In this document: positions 47,001 through 59,500 of the stretch, one piece after another
Layout of the letters: the number at the start of each line of letters is the position of its first letter
How positions within the stretch are numbered: position 1 is the first letter of the stretch
Source of the DNA: Chamaecrista fasciculata
Lineage: Eukaryota > Streptophyta > Magnoliopsida > Fabales > Fabaceae
DNA: 64,000 nucleotides
NCBI GenBank assembly: GCA_003254925.1
Contig: QANZ01056558.1
Span: 62,001 to 126,000 of the forward strand
Direction: 5' to 3'
Translations under genes and position numbers: made by a program
Notes under the pieces: generated by a model
Databases searched by the model: none
What the model was told of the DNA's origin: nothing
What the model saw: the letters and a program-made list of their open reading frames with translations, nothing else

Positions 47001-50000
47001 ATAATGCCACTGAAAATGGTTCCGGGCTTCTGAGCCGGTGGCTTTCCTCTCATTATCATGGGGGTGTCCATGATGAAAGATCTGTAGCACGTCATGCAGT
47101 GAATCTGCTTACATCATCAATTAAGGTTGATGCTGATCAGTCAGATTTAAGGTTTTGCTTCAGGATTATTTCACCAGTAAAGAACTATACATTGCAGGTA
47201 TTTATGCCAAAAACATTTTTATTACCTAGTTTAGTGCTTTATTATTTTTATTTCTGACAATGCTAAGGTAAAGCAATGCAGGCGGAAAATACAGTGGACC
47301 AGATGGATTGGATTGAAAAGATGACTGGAGTAATTGCCTCTTTGTTGAGTGTTCAGTCAGTTGAAATGGTACTTAATAGAATTTTCTTTTAAATGCTTTT
47401 GTTGTTGCCATTATTAATTGTGTTATTATAATCATAGAAACAATTATATGGCAGCCTCTCAAAGATGGCTCTGAAAGTGGTGACTGTTATTCCACTGGCA
47501 AGGTCGATACGATAGGAAGTCCTCTAAATGATAACCTGGCATTGACTAAGGATCGTTCATTCAACTCTAATAACCAATTGCGTGAATGTAAAAGTTTGCA
47601 GTGGAATAAATCGAGTGCAAATGGTGAAAAACCAATCGATGTTCTAAGAAGGGTAAGTGGGAATGACAGGTGTGCTGATTGTGGTAAACCTGATCCAGAC
47701 TGGGCATCCTTAAACCTCGGAATTCTTGTATGCATCGAGTGTTCTGGCGTTCATCGTAATCTTGGTGTACATATATCAAAAGTGAGTAGTTCAGGTTTCT
47801 CAGTCAATTAATTTTATCCTTCATGTTATGTACGTCTCGTGTCTCGTCAACGTTCATTGAATAAAACCTAGAGATAGAGAATAAGGACCCTTTGACTTGT
47901 AATCTCAAAGCACTTACTAAGTTACTACACCTAGCTATCAAATAACGACTCATCCAAATATATATATAATGACCTATTTAAATATTTTCCATTTTAAATG
48001 TCCAAGGGAGAAAGTTTATGGTAGTCATTCATTTTGTAAAAAGGCAAATACTGTTGATGCATAGAATTTTTCAGGCCATTCTGAAATAAGAAGAAACTAA
48101 AGTTATATCTGTAACATGATACTGTAAGCTTTCAAGTTCCAAACACTGTGCTCAATATAAACTTGAAAATTCTAGAATCTTTTATAGAGTCTTGCATAAA
48201 ATAAAATGAATTGGACATATAAAGCCATTTCTTACTGAATGTCCTCTAGGACACGTTAATTTAAATCTTACAAGAAAGATTGGCAATTAACTAGAGATTT
48301 ATTGTGAAACTCTGGACTTATATTGCCTTCACATTTTTTTTCTTTTCTTTTCAACACTCCTTTATAATATTTGTACGAGTGTTTTATTATCATTAAGGGA
48401 AAAAAGTTTAGTCTCCTCTAAATTCTCATATTTGCAGCTAAATTGGAGAACATCTTCTGCAGGTAAGATCGCTGACACTTGATGTGAAAGTATGGGATCC
48501 CTATGTCTTAACCATGTTTCAGTCACTGGGTAATCATTTCGCAAACTCGGTTTGGGAAGAGCTACTGCATCCAAGAAGTAATATGCCACTTAATGAGAAA
48601 AATGTTGGGTAAGCGTTTTCAAAATTGATGGATTTAAATATGTCAACATATTTTGGTGATGCTCTAATGATATAGTTCATCCAACATCAACAGAAACAAG
48701 TTGTTTCATGCGAGGAAACCTGAACATGGTGATTCTATTTCATTGAAAGAGAGGTTCATTCACGCTAAGGTAATCAGTTTTTTTAGTTTCTCTCTTTGCT
48801 ATATCCTATTAATTTTGATAAAGTCAGGTGCGAATGATTTGCTTGTCAAAGGATGACTGTACCTAGTGTTTTGCTTAATTAGTATGATACCTTCGCTTTG
48901 GAAAGTGGTAAGGAAGTAGCTCCTTATAAGTAACTAAACCAGGACCATTGACTTTTCATTCCTGAGGCTAGGCATCAAGTGCAGAAAGGAATTCAGGGGA
49001 GGAGACGGCAAACATGCCCTATTGATAAAGGGCCAACTGGGACCCAGTGTAACTGGGAAAGACAAGGGAAGAAAGGGCTTCCTACTAAGAAATATTGAGG
49101 AAGTTAAATGAATCTTTCAAAGTCATCAAAGTAAAGATTTCTTAGCTCATGTTTTTCCACTTAGAGAATCAGTAGATATATAGTACCTTTACTAGTTTGA
49201 CATGCTTGAAGATTTCCCAAGAAACAGCAAGGTGATTAAGTAATCTATGATTATCTGCTTTCTGAGGTATGGAGTACAAACTACTATAAAAAGTTGGGTA
49301 CTCTATGCAGATCCCTGCATCCTCTATATAATTTTCAAGCAGCCTGTTTTTTGACCTATATGATATCTTTCAAGTGAGTTTTTAGCCCATCAATAAAAGG
49401 AATTGCTGGAAAGTTTACCTATTATTAAAGTTGGAGCCACATTATCTTGTGAACATATATAGGGAGTTTTGAGTAATGTGCTCATGTTAATTGCTTCATT
49501 TCTGTCCTCATTTGCTCACTCAATTTCTCAACCTCTTCCACATAGAATCTTGTTTATGCAATTTTTTCCTTTTTGTCTCAGTTTATAGTATGTAAAGTGA
49601 ACAGCTGTAAAATTGGCCATCCAGTTTTTATTTGTACATGTCATACATCTGAGAGTGAGCATAGTGCAGTCTACGGTTGCTCGTTGACATTTTTTCTTTT
49701 TTTGTGAAATAGTAAATACTCGCTGTTTCTTACTTTTTGGATTTTGCTTATTCAAACTTAGATGAGGTTTACTTGAGTTTCTTTGACCATAAAAAATCTC
49801 TACTATTTCATAAGAATCCTGTGTGGGAGATTTGACTGGATGCCTTCTCTTGCTGCAGTATTCGGAGAAAGTCTTTGTTCAACAGATAAAAGATAACCAC
49901 CATCTCCTTTCAGTGGCGCAACAGTTGTGGGAAAGCGTCTGCACCAATGACAAGAAAGCAGTGTATCAGCATATTGTGAAGTCCAATTTGGATGTCAATG

Positions 50001-51234
50001 CTGTCAGTGGGCAAGAATATTATGGTATGTCTTAGTTTTACCTCTTTAACTCATGAAAGATTTAATGCTGGGAAAGCAGGAGGTCCTCGGTGGTTAATAA
50101 GTAACCTCATTTATAGGTGATGCTTTTTTTTTTTGGTAAACATAGGTGATGCTTTTGATATGCCTTCTTCAAGTCATTCAAAATCTCAATCTAAAAGTGA
50201 AAATCAGCCAATAGAGGACATATTAGATGGTTCTAGTGTGCTTCACCTGGCATGCCTAACTGCTGACGCTGGCATGGTGGAGCTGCTCTTACAATATGGT
50301 GCAGATGTAAATGCTTCCGATTCAAGAGGTCGCACACCACTGCATTACTGTATTATTAATGGGAACACCGGAGTTGCGAAATTGCTTCTTATGAGGTAAC
50401 AATATTATCTGTTATATATGCCTTCAACGTGGCATCATGGCTATTAAGTTCATGCTTATCTCCTCTTGCTGTGGTTAGTTTCTACATAATCAGGATTCAC
50501 AAGCAAATAATTCCATTTCTTAGTTCTTTGGCTAGAGGTCTAGCTAGAACATTTGAGTACATGTTGTATTGTTATTGGTTCCCAAACCAATAACTAAATA
50601 ATAATTAAATAGGGCCCGCATGGTATAGATGTATGTTTATATAAGGTAGGTTTTTGTTGAAACTTGATGGGTCCATGTTTGTGTGATAGAGGATGTCATT
50701 TGTTCAAAATGCCTGCTTGTGTTCTTTTATGAGTATCAGTGGTCTCAAGTCTCTTCTTTTCTTTTCTTTTGGCTGGACTTGTACTCTTTTTTAAACCTCA
50801 AAGACCACAATTTTTTTTTTACCATTGATCTCATTTTTTTGGGCTGTGGGTCATTACTCATTAGACTCTAATACCATGTTAAAATTGTATAGTCCCTATC
50901 CAAGTTTGTGTGTTAGAGTCTAAAGTGCTGGCTTTGTATAAATGTATGGATGTGGAGAATGCTATTTGTCTAAAATGCTTATGGAAAATTAGTATAGTAT
51001 TCTCCCCCACTATATAGTATATATCTTTTAACTTTCTCTTATTTCTCTAATATGAGACTTTTGGTATCTCTAACAGTTTTATCTAAAAATTGTTTGAACA
51101 CAATTGAGTTTCAATTTTTTCGTAGGGGGGCTGATCCACATGCCACAGATGAAGAAGGCAATTCTCCACTTAAGCTTGCATCAGAATCTGCCTCCGTCGG
51201 CAATGATGTTCTCGCTCTCTTGACAAGCAGATAG
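41019..51234 (+). CDS. ARF-GAP with BAR, PH and ankyrin domains (AGD1/AGD3 type)
   Basis: Twenty coding exons: 41019-41063, 41408-41484, 42523-42623, 43017-43087, 44106-44168, 44641-44685, 45237-45302, 45424-45471, 45567-45662, 45750-45791, 46430-46642, 46746-46877, 46973-47197, 47282-47368, 47455-47781, 48463-48608, 48694-48769, 49859-50024, 50146-50395 and 51126-51234. They join in frame to 794 residues. The N-terminal BAR domain (about 1-230) starts [15 protein letters not shown]. The PH domain is at about 290-437 ([20 protein letters not shown]). The ArfGAP zinc finger has C510, C513, C530 and C533 with arginine finger R538 ([10 protein letters not shown]). Ankyrin repeats lie at about 703-785. 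Arabidopsis AGD3 (VAN3/SCARFACE) guides auxin-dependent vein patterning; AGD1 acts in root-hair growth. RKPWNWS recalls AGD1. The orthologue is not settled. Confidence 0.95.
43200..43330. repeat. GC-richer insert in AGD intron 4, possible repeat remnant
   Basis: A T run at 43229-43240 is followed by GGGTTGCCCAAGGTATCTCC, CAGCCCGACAGGCC and GGATCTGTGCTCC, all richer in GC than the intron around it. The wording resembles fragments dispersed in other plant genomes, but I cannot name the family. Confidence 0.3.
50113..50157 (+). repeat. Duplicated splice acceptor before AGD exon 19
   Basis: ATAGGTGATGCTTTT occurs twice, near 50113 and 50142, with a T run and GGTAAAC between. Each copy has an AG followed by GTGATGC. 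The second copy gives the in-frame exon used here (50146). The first would add 28 nt and shift the frame. Confidence 0.75.
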
Positions 51235-51599
51235 TGACATGACTACAGAGCATATAGTAGACAATTCACAATTCTCAGTCAAAAAATGGATGTCGCATAA
51301 TGAATCCTATACACAATTTGTGCCATGGTACTTGAGGAATCTGAATACCAAAAGTACCAACTAGTCTTTGGAAGAACGAAGTAACCTATTATGGTCTATG
51401 GAAACAGGAAATTGATGGGTTGACCTGTTGGGTCGTGTGTACAGTGCAATAGTATATATACTAAATGTCATATGGATTGAAGGATGTGATGGGATGTGTT
51501 TTGGAGCATAGTTTCATCCTCTTCAAGTCTTGTAGATTGCATGATCTTTAGCATGTGTTCTATAGGCTAAGGGCGGCATGTAATTTAGTAGCCTGGTTA

Positions 51600-51642
51600 T
51601 TGTTGTTGTTGTTGTTATTATTATTATTATTATTATTATTAG
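51600..51642. repeat. Compound GTT/ATT microsatellite behind the AGD gene
   Basis: About five GTT steps followed by about eight ATT steps, some 365 bp after the stop codon and so in or near the 3' UTR. Confidence 0.9.
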
Positions 51643-51985
51643 TATACCATGTTTAAGTCAGATTTTTGCTAGAAGTTCCTGAAACGTGGATCTTAAGTTC
51701 TTATCCAGTGGTGTTGGTTTGAGTTTTGACAGATTTGCTAGGTTCAATGTTCCTGAGATCGTGTGAATTTCAACATATCTCAGAAGCACCAAGCCTTGAC
51801 AATACTGATTCGCCCAGACATTCTTACCCTGGTTGGCTAAGATTTTGGAGCCGAAGAAGGTTTTTCTTTCCCTTTTCTTTTCTTTTTTTCAATTTTTAAG
51901 AGTTTATTTAAAAAAATTAAAGCTGATTGGCCAAGTTTATTTTCTTACAACTTGTTTTTAAGTGATAACAAAAGTTATTTTTAGA

Positions 51986-52193
51986 TGCCGACAATGGCTA
52001 GTCCAGTCGGTAAGGAGTTTATTTATAATTTATAAACTCGTGAATTCAATTCTCACTGCCAATATGAGGATCTTGTTGGTAGACAATTTGTAAGTACGTC
52101 TCTATAAGTGCTTCATAAAACCTGGAGGTATGTCATGATCTTGGTGAGCCAGTGGGGCCCAATTCACCTAATCTTTTTTCTTTCTCACAACAA
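51986..52193 (+). mobile_element. tRNA-type SINE with 16-bp target duplications
   Basis: Starts TGCCGACAATGGCTAGTCCA with an A-box-like GGCTAGTCCAGTCGG, then a B-box-like GTGAATTCAATTCTCACT about 35 bp on. It ends in a T-rich tail. The flanks AAAAGTTATTTTTAGA (51970-51985) and AAAAGTTGTTTTTAGA (52194-52209) match at 15 of 16 positions. Length about 208 bp. Family not named. Confidence 0.85.
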
Positions 52194-52209
52194 AAAAGTT
52201 GTTTTTAGA

Positions 52210-53575
52210 GGAAGTAAAAAATTGTAACCCCTACTTTTAAGCAAAGATACAAAATTATTTTTTGAAAAAAAAATAATTGCACCCTTACTCAAGATTCTAA
52301 TTATCACAATTATTTAATTTTGGTCTTTCTTCTTAGTACTTTGATATTTGGCTAAATACAATTTGCTCTTGTACGTGTTTGAAACTACTCGAGAAAAAAG
52401 TATTGAAATAAGCAATTTTTTGCGGCCTTTGCTTAGTTTTAACTTGTTTGTAAAATGATTAATCTAATGATCTAGGATAGCTTCATTACATATGAAGTGT
52501 GGATGAGGCTAATTGCCTATAACGGTCAAAGTGCGATAAGGTAGTAGTAATTGTCTAGAGTTTGATTTCACTAACGCATGTGCATGTTACTGGGCAGATC
52601 ACTCCCAATAGTAATGAGGCATAAATGGTGGTAGCAGCAATATTAATGGCAATATTGAAGGAAACATATATATAGATCGAATCTAGATCCTACGCATAAT
52701 GGTCGGTGCATTTGTTACAATTTAGAGAAATAAGAAAAGATAGAAAAAGAAAGTATATGTCAGATACTCTTTATTATTTTATGTACTCTATTTTCTTTCT
52801 CTATCTTTTCTTCCCTCCCCCTCCAATCTCCTCCCTCCCCTCCTTAAATCCAATCATATATAAATCTCTTAATGGTGTTTGAAGGAATATTCTCCATTAT
52901 TTTTATGTGATGGTTGTAGAAGAAGAGACTGCACTTTATCACAAGAAAAGGGAGCATATAGCATTCATGTTGGAATTATGTTGTATTTGAATTTTGAACT
53001 ATTTTTCTTTCATATATGTTTTAATAATAAGTTGATAAAATAAAAAAAATTAAAAATATATCATAAATTTATCTCAAATTTATGATTAACTATAAAAATT
53101 TATGTCTCTCTCTATGAATTCATTTATTACTTTATTAGGATAAATATGAAAGAAATCATTACAATCAATTGTTCAAGATAATAATAATGATAAAAATCAA
53201 ATAAAACTATATTTTAAGACTATTCTTGACTAAAGTTAATTAAGGAGATATGATCCGTTTCCAAGGTAAAAATAATCTTATTACATAATTAATCGAAAAT
53301 AAATACAATGTTTATCCATTACATCATAAAATATATAAAAAGATAAATACGGCGTAATACATAACTTTATAATAATCTAATGGCCAAAAAAAAAAAATTT
53401 ATAATAATCATTCATCGCTCCAAATGTAATATTTATGTAGCATACCATATTTTTTTCTTGAGATCTTCGAATTTGTTTATCTGTAAACCTTTGCTGGAAA
53501 AGATTTACTACTATTTCTTTTCTCAACTAAGTAATGTAACAAGAAATTAGAAAACTTAACCATCCTTCTCAAATT
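52210..53575. other. AT-rich intergenic stretch, no gene seen
   Basis: Nothing recognisable beyond AT-rich sequence. Confidence 0.45.
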
Positions 53576-53579
53576 TTAT

Positions 53580-53770
53580 AAAGGGTCCTTCTAACATGTG
53601 TTTAAGGGCACATGTTAAGGTTTCTTTTGATTGGTCAAGTGAATTTTTAAACATTAAAAATTATCTTTTAAATGAATTTTCGTAGATTTCAAGATATGAG
53701 ATGCTCTACTAACCAATCAGAAGAAACCTTAAAATATGCCCTAAAGGCATATATTAGATAAATCCTTTTA
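53580..53770. mobile_element. Small fold-back MITE, about 190 bp
   Basis: Left arm AAGGGTCCTTCTAACATGTG, GGGCACATGTTAAGG and TTTCTTTTGATTGGT. Right arm complements it with ACCAATCAGAAGAAACC, GCCCTAAAGGCATAT and AAATCCTTTT. Target duplication not clear. Confidence 0.72.
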
Positions 53771-53999
53771 TAAATTATATGATACTTAACTTTGATATGC
53801 TTAAATTTTCCATGAAAAAAATAGGATTATTAACCATTCTCACATCTAATTTAATTTGTTGTTTTCAGTAAGACTGTAAGAGCTTTTTGTTGAAATTTTA
53901 AGTTACACGTTACTTTCCGTAGCCATAAGACAAAGTTTATAATGACAAAGGCTGCAATGTATTAATTATGCTTCTGCAGTTTTTTATGGGAAATACTGC

Positions 54000-55345
54000 A
54001 AAAATATACCTGTAACCAGTTCCAATGTGATCCCACGGCCTCGACACTAGCTAGACCAATTTGTAACATAATCAACCAAATCCTTAATGATTGCGAATGG
54101 CGTATAGGCAATGGTCATCCATCTCCACAGTAGAAACTGGATACTACCTGATTTCATCGCTGAAGATGATTTTACCCTTAATCATTTGCTAGATGCCGAC
54201 GGGAATTGGGACACAACTCAGCTCTCTAGATACTATAATCCCCACAACGTCTCCATTATAATGCAATTCCCTGTTTTAAAGACAGGAATTCAAAACAGAC
54301 TGGTTTGGAAGAAATCCAGTGATGGAACCTATAATGTTCGAAAGGAATATTTAAGTCTCACCAAGGAGGATCTCACGACACACCACAATTGGGATGTTTT
54401 TTGGAAACTGCAATGCCCCCCAAAGATCCTACTTTTTGGGTGGAAGTTCCTCAACAACTCACTCCCTCTCGAAGCAAATCTCCTCAAAAAGAAGTTTACC
54501 ATTGACGGGCTATGTGTTTTTGGCTGTGACGTTATTGAAAATGATGACCACTTATTTTGAGACTGCCCTTTCGCCAGGAGGACCTGGCTGGGCTCGTCAC
54601 TCAGCATCAGACCAACCTCTACTGCCCCTGACGGTTTTCAACACTGGATAAGTACCCTGCTCCAACAATGTGACAAAAATGACGACCACAAGGACATCTT
54701 CGTTGACATTCTAACCTTTGCCTGGGCCCTCTACACTCATCGGAATGAGGTAAGATTCCAACATAAGGTCATCGCTAGCAAAGATGTTTGGAGCAAATGG
54801 GAGTCCATGACACTATATCAGAAGCAACTGAAGGAGAGCAAAAATATGCTGTCAAGGAACCATACAATCAAGAGCCGGAATCCCCACGAGTACATCCATT
54901 ATAACAAGGACTATGCTTGGAATATTTACTTTGCCTGGTGGAAGAACAGTAAACTGGGCAAAAACTTGTTTGGTGCGTTTTACATTTATGATGGAATGGC
55001 TCTCCTCTCCTACACATGCCAGGAAGAAGACTCGAGACAAATTAATAAGACTATCCTCAGAGGAGTTCGTGACTACTTACTTAATCTCCAACGCCAAGGG
55101 ATCTGATCAGTTCAAGGGCATCTGCAGAAGGTTCGCCCAGAGTTTTTCAACAACAAGACTAGTAATTACAAGGATGAGACTCTGGTTCAAGACATCAGAA
55201 GAATTTGCAGCGCCAACGACTACAGAATCTGCTCAATTCCGCATGCTTTCAACCTCCGTTTTAATTTATGCAATTCCCCTTCCCCTTTATTAATTTTATA
55301 GTTCCTAATGTCTAGGCCTTGTTCTTAAATAAAAAAAATACTTGG
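54000..55345 (+). mobile_element. Decayed LINE (non-LTR retrotransposon), 3' part
   Basis: Coding remnants match the C-terminal part of plant L1-type reverse transcriptase proteins. CEWRIGNGHP (about 54088-54120) precedes RNWILPDF. Next come W-KKSSDGTYNVRKEYLSLT, WDVFWKLQCPPKILLFGWKF and NNSLPLEANLLKKK with paired cysteines (zf-RVT block), then HLF, a stop at 54558, and DCPFARRTW in the same frame. The frame also changes near 54110, between CEWRIGNGHP and RNWILP. Further on, DYAWNIYFAWWKNSKLGKN and TILRGVRDYLL may be RNase H-like remains. A-rich DNA near 55328-55340 could be the tail. The RT catalytic core is missing, so it is 5'-truncated and dead. Confidence 0.82.
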
Positions 55346-55349
55346 CTTT

Positions 55350-56560
55350 GGCAAAAAAAAGTCTTACTTGGCCAAAAAAAAATCTGATTTCTCTGAATAC
55401 TAACAAATAACTTCAGTTTCAATAATGAAGCAACACTCAAGTGATCCAATCCAATCATTGTCAGGAATTTCACTATAATTTTGTAACTGTACTTTTGTTG
55501 GATATTATTATAAAATAATAAAATAAAAATTAATATCATTATAAACATCATCATCCATACATATAAATATGGTTTTACTACATGGACTTTGAAGGCATTA
55601 AATACTACGCATTGAAGACAATTAATTATACATATATGGAAGTGAATGTAATGGTGTTCTCTTGACTTGATGCTCCAATAATATATATATACTCACACAT
55701 TCAAGATATGCTATTGAAAGCAATTTAAAGTGAGTAATGTGTGGGTAAAATATATGTATGGGTTGTACCTACAAGATATATATAAGAAAAATATGATATA
55801 CTTCCAAAAAATTATATGACATATATATACTTATGTAAGTTTGGATAGAGAGAAGTGTGGGTGAAATTAGGCTTCTCCTTATTAGTGTATTGTAGATAAA
55901 CCAAACATGAATTTTGAGACGCATTTTAGAGGTTTCATATTTGTGTTTTTATTGCACAAAGTGATATGACTCAATCAACATATAAGAAATATGAATTATC
56001 TTGAATAGTGAGATGTGTGTGCATGTTAGTTTACTAATCATTTTTTAATTTTCTAATCATTTTTCTTATTTTTAGGAAGTTGTACTAATATATTAGATAT
56101 AGGGCAATGATATAGAACAAACAGGTGCCACAACAATTAAATGAATGTGTCTTTCTCTCTCTTCAATTTTTTTTAACAAAAAATTTTAAAAGCAATGAAA
56201 AAATTGGATCATCCCATTCACAAGGTGATCCAACAGTATAAATAACCAGACTTTTTCAAAAAAATCCCTTAGATATATGTCATATCTCTCTCTTTAATAG
56301 AAAATGATGGCTTGAAAGTTAAAAATAAAGGGATTTGCTCAAATGAAAATTCTAGCATGCATCGACAAAGCTATTAAACTGGTAGAAATAAGAATCCATA
56401 TCTAAATTACATGAAGTCTTAAACTGAAAAGAAATTCAAAGTTGCAATGCAAGGCATCATTAATTTTAAGTTATTAGAATTTGCAAATAACATGCATGAA
56501 CTATATATATATATATATGGTAGGGAGCTAGGTAGGTTTTGGTTGCTTGTACTAGCTTGA
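55350..56560. other. Intergenic stretch behind the bHLH gene, no gene seen
   Basis: AT-rich. The last 100-200 bp before 56568 are the likely 3' UTR of the bHLH gene, with an AT run near 56505. Confidence 0.4.
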
Positions 56561-56567
56561 AGAAGAA

Positions 56568-59500
56568 CTAGACGACCATTGTGGTGTAGATGCCAGCTGA
56601 TTCCGACAGTATTGCCTTGATTTGATCAGGATGCACTTCTTGCCCTTCCTTCCATTTCTGAAACACACACACACAATCATCATCATCACTTTCATTTTAA
56701 TTTCATAGCACTACATAATTAATGATAATAGCTAGCTAGAGATATTCAAATTATTTTTTTAAAAAATCAAACTCTTTGATTTTGATAATTTGATGTTTTA
56801 TGTTAAACGTTAGATTAATTAAGAATATTAATTTTAAAAAAAAACTATCGAATTTAATTCAAATTAAGTGTGTCCAAAATGACTCTCTGGATTAAAATTA
56901 GAGTTAAACTAACAAGTGCCCTTAGGATATTTTAGTCTTGGAAAATTGAGAAAATAAAAAGCTACTCCTTCTGGTTCTATATATCTGGTGTTTAAGGTTT
57001 TTACACACAGATTAAGAAAATGATTAGTCCACCTAGAATGAAGAGAAAAATAAGGTAAAATGACTAAATTATCCCTATTAAATAACTCTTAGTTAGTCAC
57101 ATAAGTCAATAATAACTTTCATTACTCATTAAATTCCTCCAACCAAATTGAAATATTCTCACAATTTTACTTGGGAAAATATTTATTCATTTATGACTCT
57201 ATTATATTTAATAGGGGTAGAATGGTACAAAAATAATTAATATTCTCTTGAATTTTTAAAACATCAATATTTTGAAACAAAAATAATTCTTTAAAACATC
57301 ATATATATATATATATATATATAGAACCGGAGGGAGTATTAATATTATTTATAAAATCTGGGTCATATTTAGATTTTCAATATACAACTAATATTCCTTA
57401 AAATTGATTGAATGACTTTTGTCGTTATCTAACTAAATCGATTTTGTTAGATTGAGTGGTTAATATAAACCAATTAAAATAATTCTGTTAGATCGAGTCA
57501 TTAATACAAACCAATTAAATTGATTATGTTTAATCTAGTCGTTAATACAAATTAATTAAATTGATTATATTAGATCGAGTCGTTAAGTATCGTTAATACT
57601 TAATACAAACTAAGTAAACTGATTTTGTTAGTTCATGTCGTTAATACAAACCGATTAACTCGGTCTAATTAAACGAGTTTTGTCATCATCAAATTCATTA
57701 ATCCTTTTTGATGAAGACCAAGTATATATATCCGTTAATAACAGCCAAGCATAGCAGAGTAGATGAGCAGCAGTGATGAACTCACATTTAATGCTAACTG
57801 CTTGTGATCAATGATGAAAGAATGAATGATGAGAGAGAGAGAGAGAATAGTACATACCAAGCAGACCTCAGCTCGGAAGATATCCAAAGAAAAACCATTG
57901 AAACAGCTAATGACAGCTTGCTGAATGTCTAAGCCAATTTCATCCAAAGCTCTCATGGTTGACAGTAATATCCCAGGCTTCCATGCACAATACATATGCA
58001 CATTCACTCCTCTTCCTTCTCTCAATCCAACCTCAACCTTCACATCATCATATATATCATTATAATTTACTCCCTAAATATTAGGAATACACTTTTCAGT
58101 CTCTAATTTTATTACAAACATCAACTATTCAATTCCAACAGATAATGTTTCAGGGGACTAAATAGTTTATGTTTATAGAAAAAATTAAGTATCAAAAAAG
58201 TATATATATTTCTAATATTCAGAGATTGAATAGTAATTTGAAGACAAATTGAAGGATTAAAAAAATGTGAATAGCAACATATAGAGACATGTGATGCAAA
58301 GATACCATAGAGGTTTGGGCATTATTATTAGCATTAGGGGTTGTTGCAGTTGGTGTTAAGGGTTGGAAGGATGAGGAAGAAGGTGTGACTGTGAGTGATG
58401 ACCCAGTTGGTGTTGGTGTTGGTGATGTCTCCATTTCACTCTGCAGTTCATTGATCTTTTGCTTCAGTTCCCTCAGATAGTCAATTGCATCCCCAAGGAT
58501 TGAAGCCCTGTCCATCTATTATATAATTCATGTATTAAACCGATTGAATTATTAATTTAGTCCCTCATTTTAAGGCATGTTCATGAATGTATGTATGTAT
58601 GTATGTATGTATACCCCCATCATTAAGCATAAGTTTTCATGGGGTTTGGTTTCTAGAAATAGCATACAAGCATTCATTAGTTCCAAATAAAGAATTACCC
58701 CTTTGAAAAGAATAAAGGTAGAATGTGATGAAAAGTGGGCCTAAATAGACTTAATAATTTGTGGAATGATCAGAGTACAGAGCTAAAAATTTAAAGTATT
58801 TGAAGCACAAGCTCAAGTATATACTCTGACCCAAAAAAAGAAAAGATCACAAGTATTTGAAAGCTAGGGGGCACTTCTCTGTTTTAGTTGATAAAAAATT
58901 TAACAAAAAAAATGAAAGGAAAAAGAAGATCATTAATTACTAGGTAGGAAATTTTGTGACCTTGCTAATTTTTGGAACAACGGATCTGAGCAAATAGAGT
59001 CTATCATTGAGCTTCTTGCGACGACGTCGTTCAGCCATCAGATTCTTCGCCGGCATTCCCTTCTTCTTCACTTTCTGATCTCCGCCGGTGACAGTATTAT
59101 TATTACTATTATTCTTCCCTCCATTATTATTATTATTATTATTAATCTCAGTGACTTCATCAGAATCATAGTTCAATCCAGACGACACATTCTGAAAACT
59201 AACTTGTTCGAATTCCTTCCTTTTTTCTCCCACATTCGTATCATTATCACTCAGCCCCAAATTTCTCCGATGAGCCGCCGCCACCCTCTTCTGAAACAGC
59301 GTCGATTGCGCCGCCCCCAACGGCGGCAACGACGACAACGACTCAAGCGGTCGCACCATTCTCGACCTATTCAAAAACAGAGCATGATGATTCGGATTAG
59401 GATTCATCTCACCGAAACCCCCCAAAATCGACGGCGGATTTGAACTCGTATGAGAATCAAGAAACCCCATGTCGAGATTATTGGTGGGGACGACGGCATT

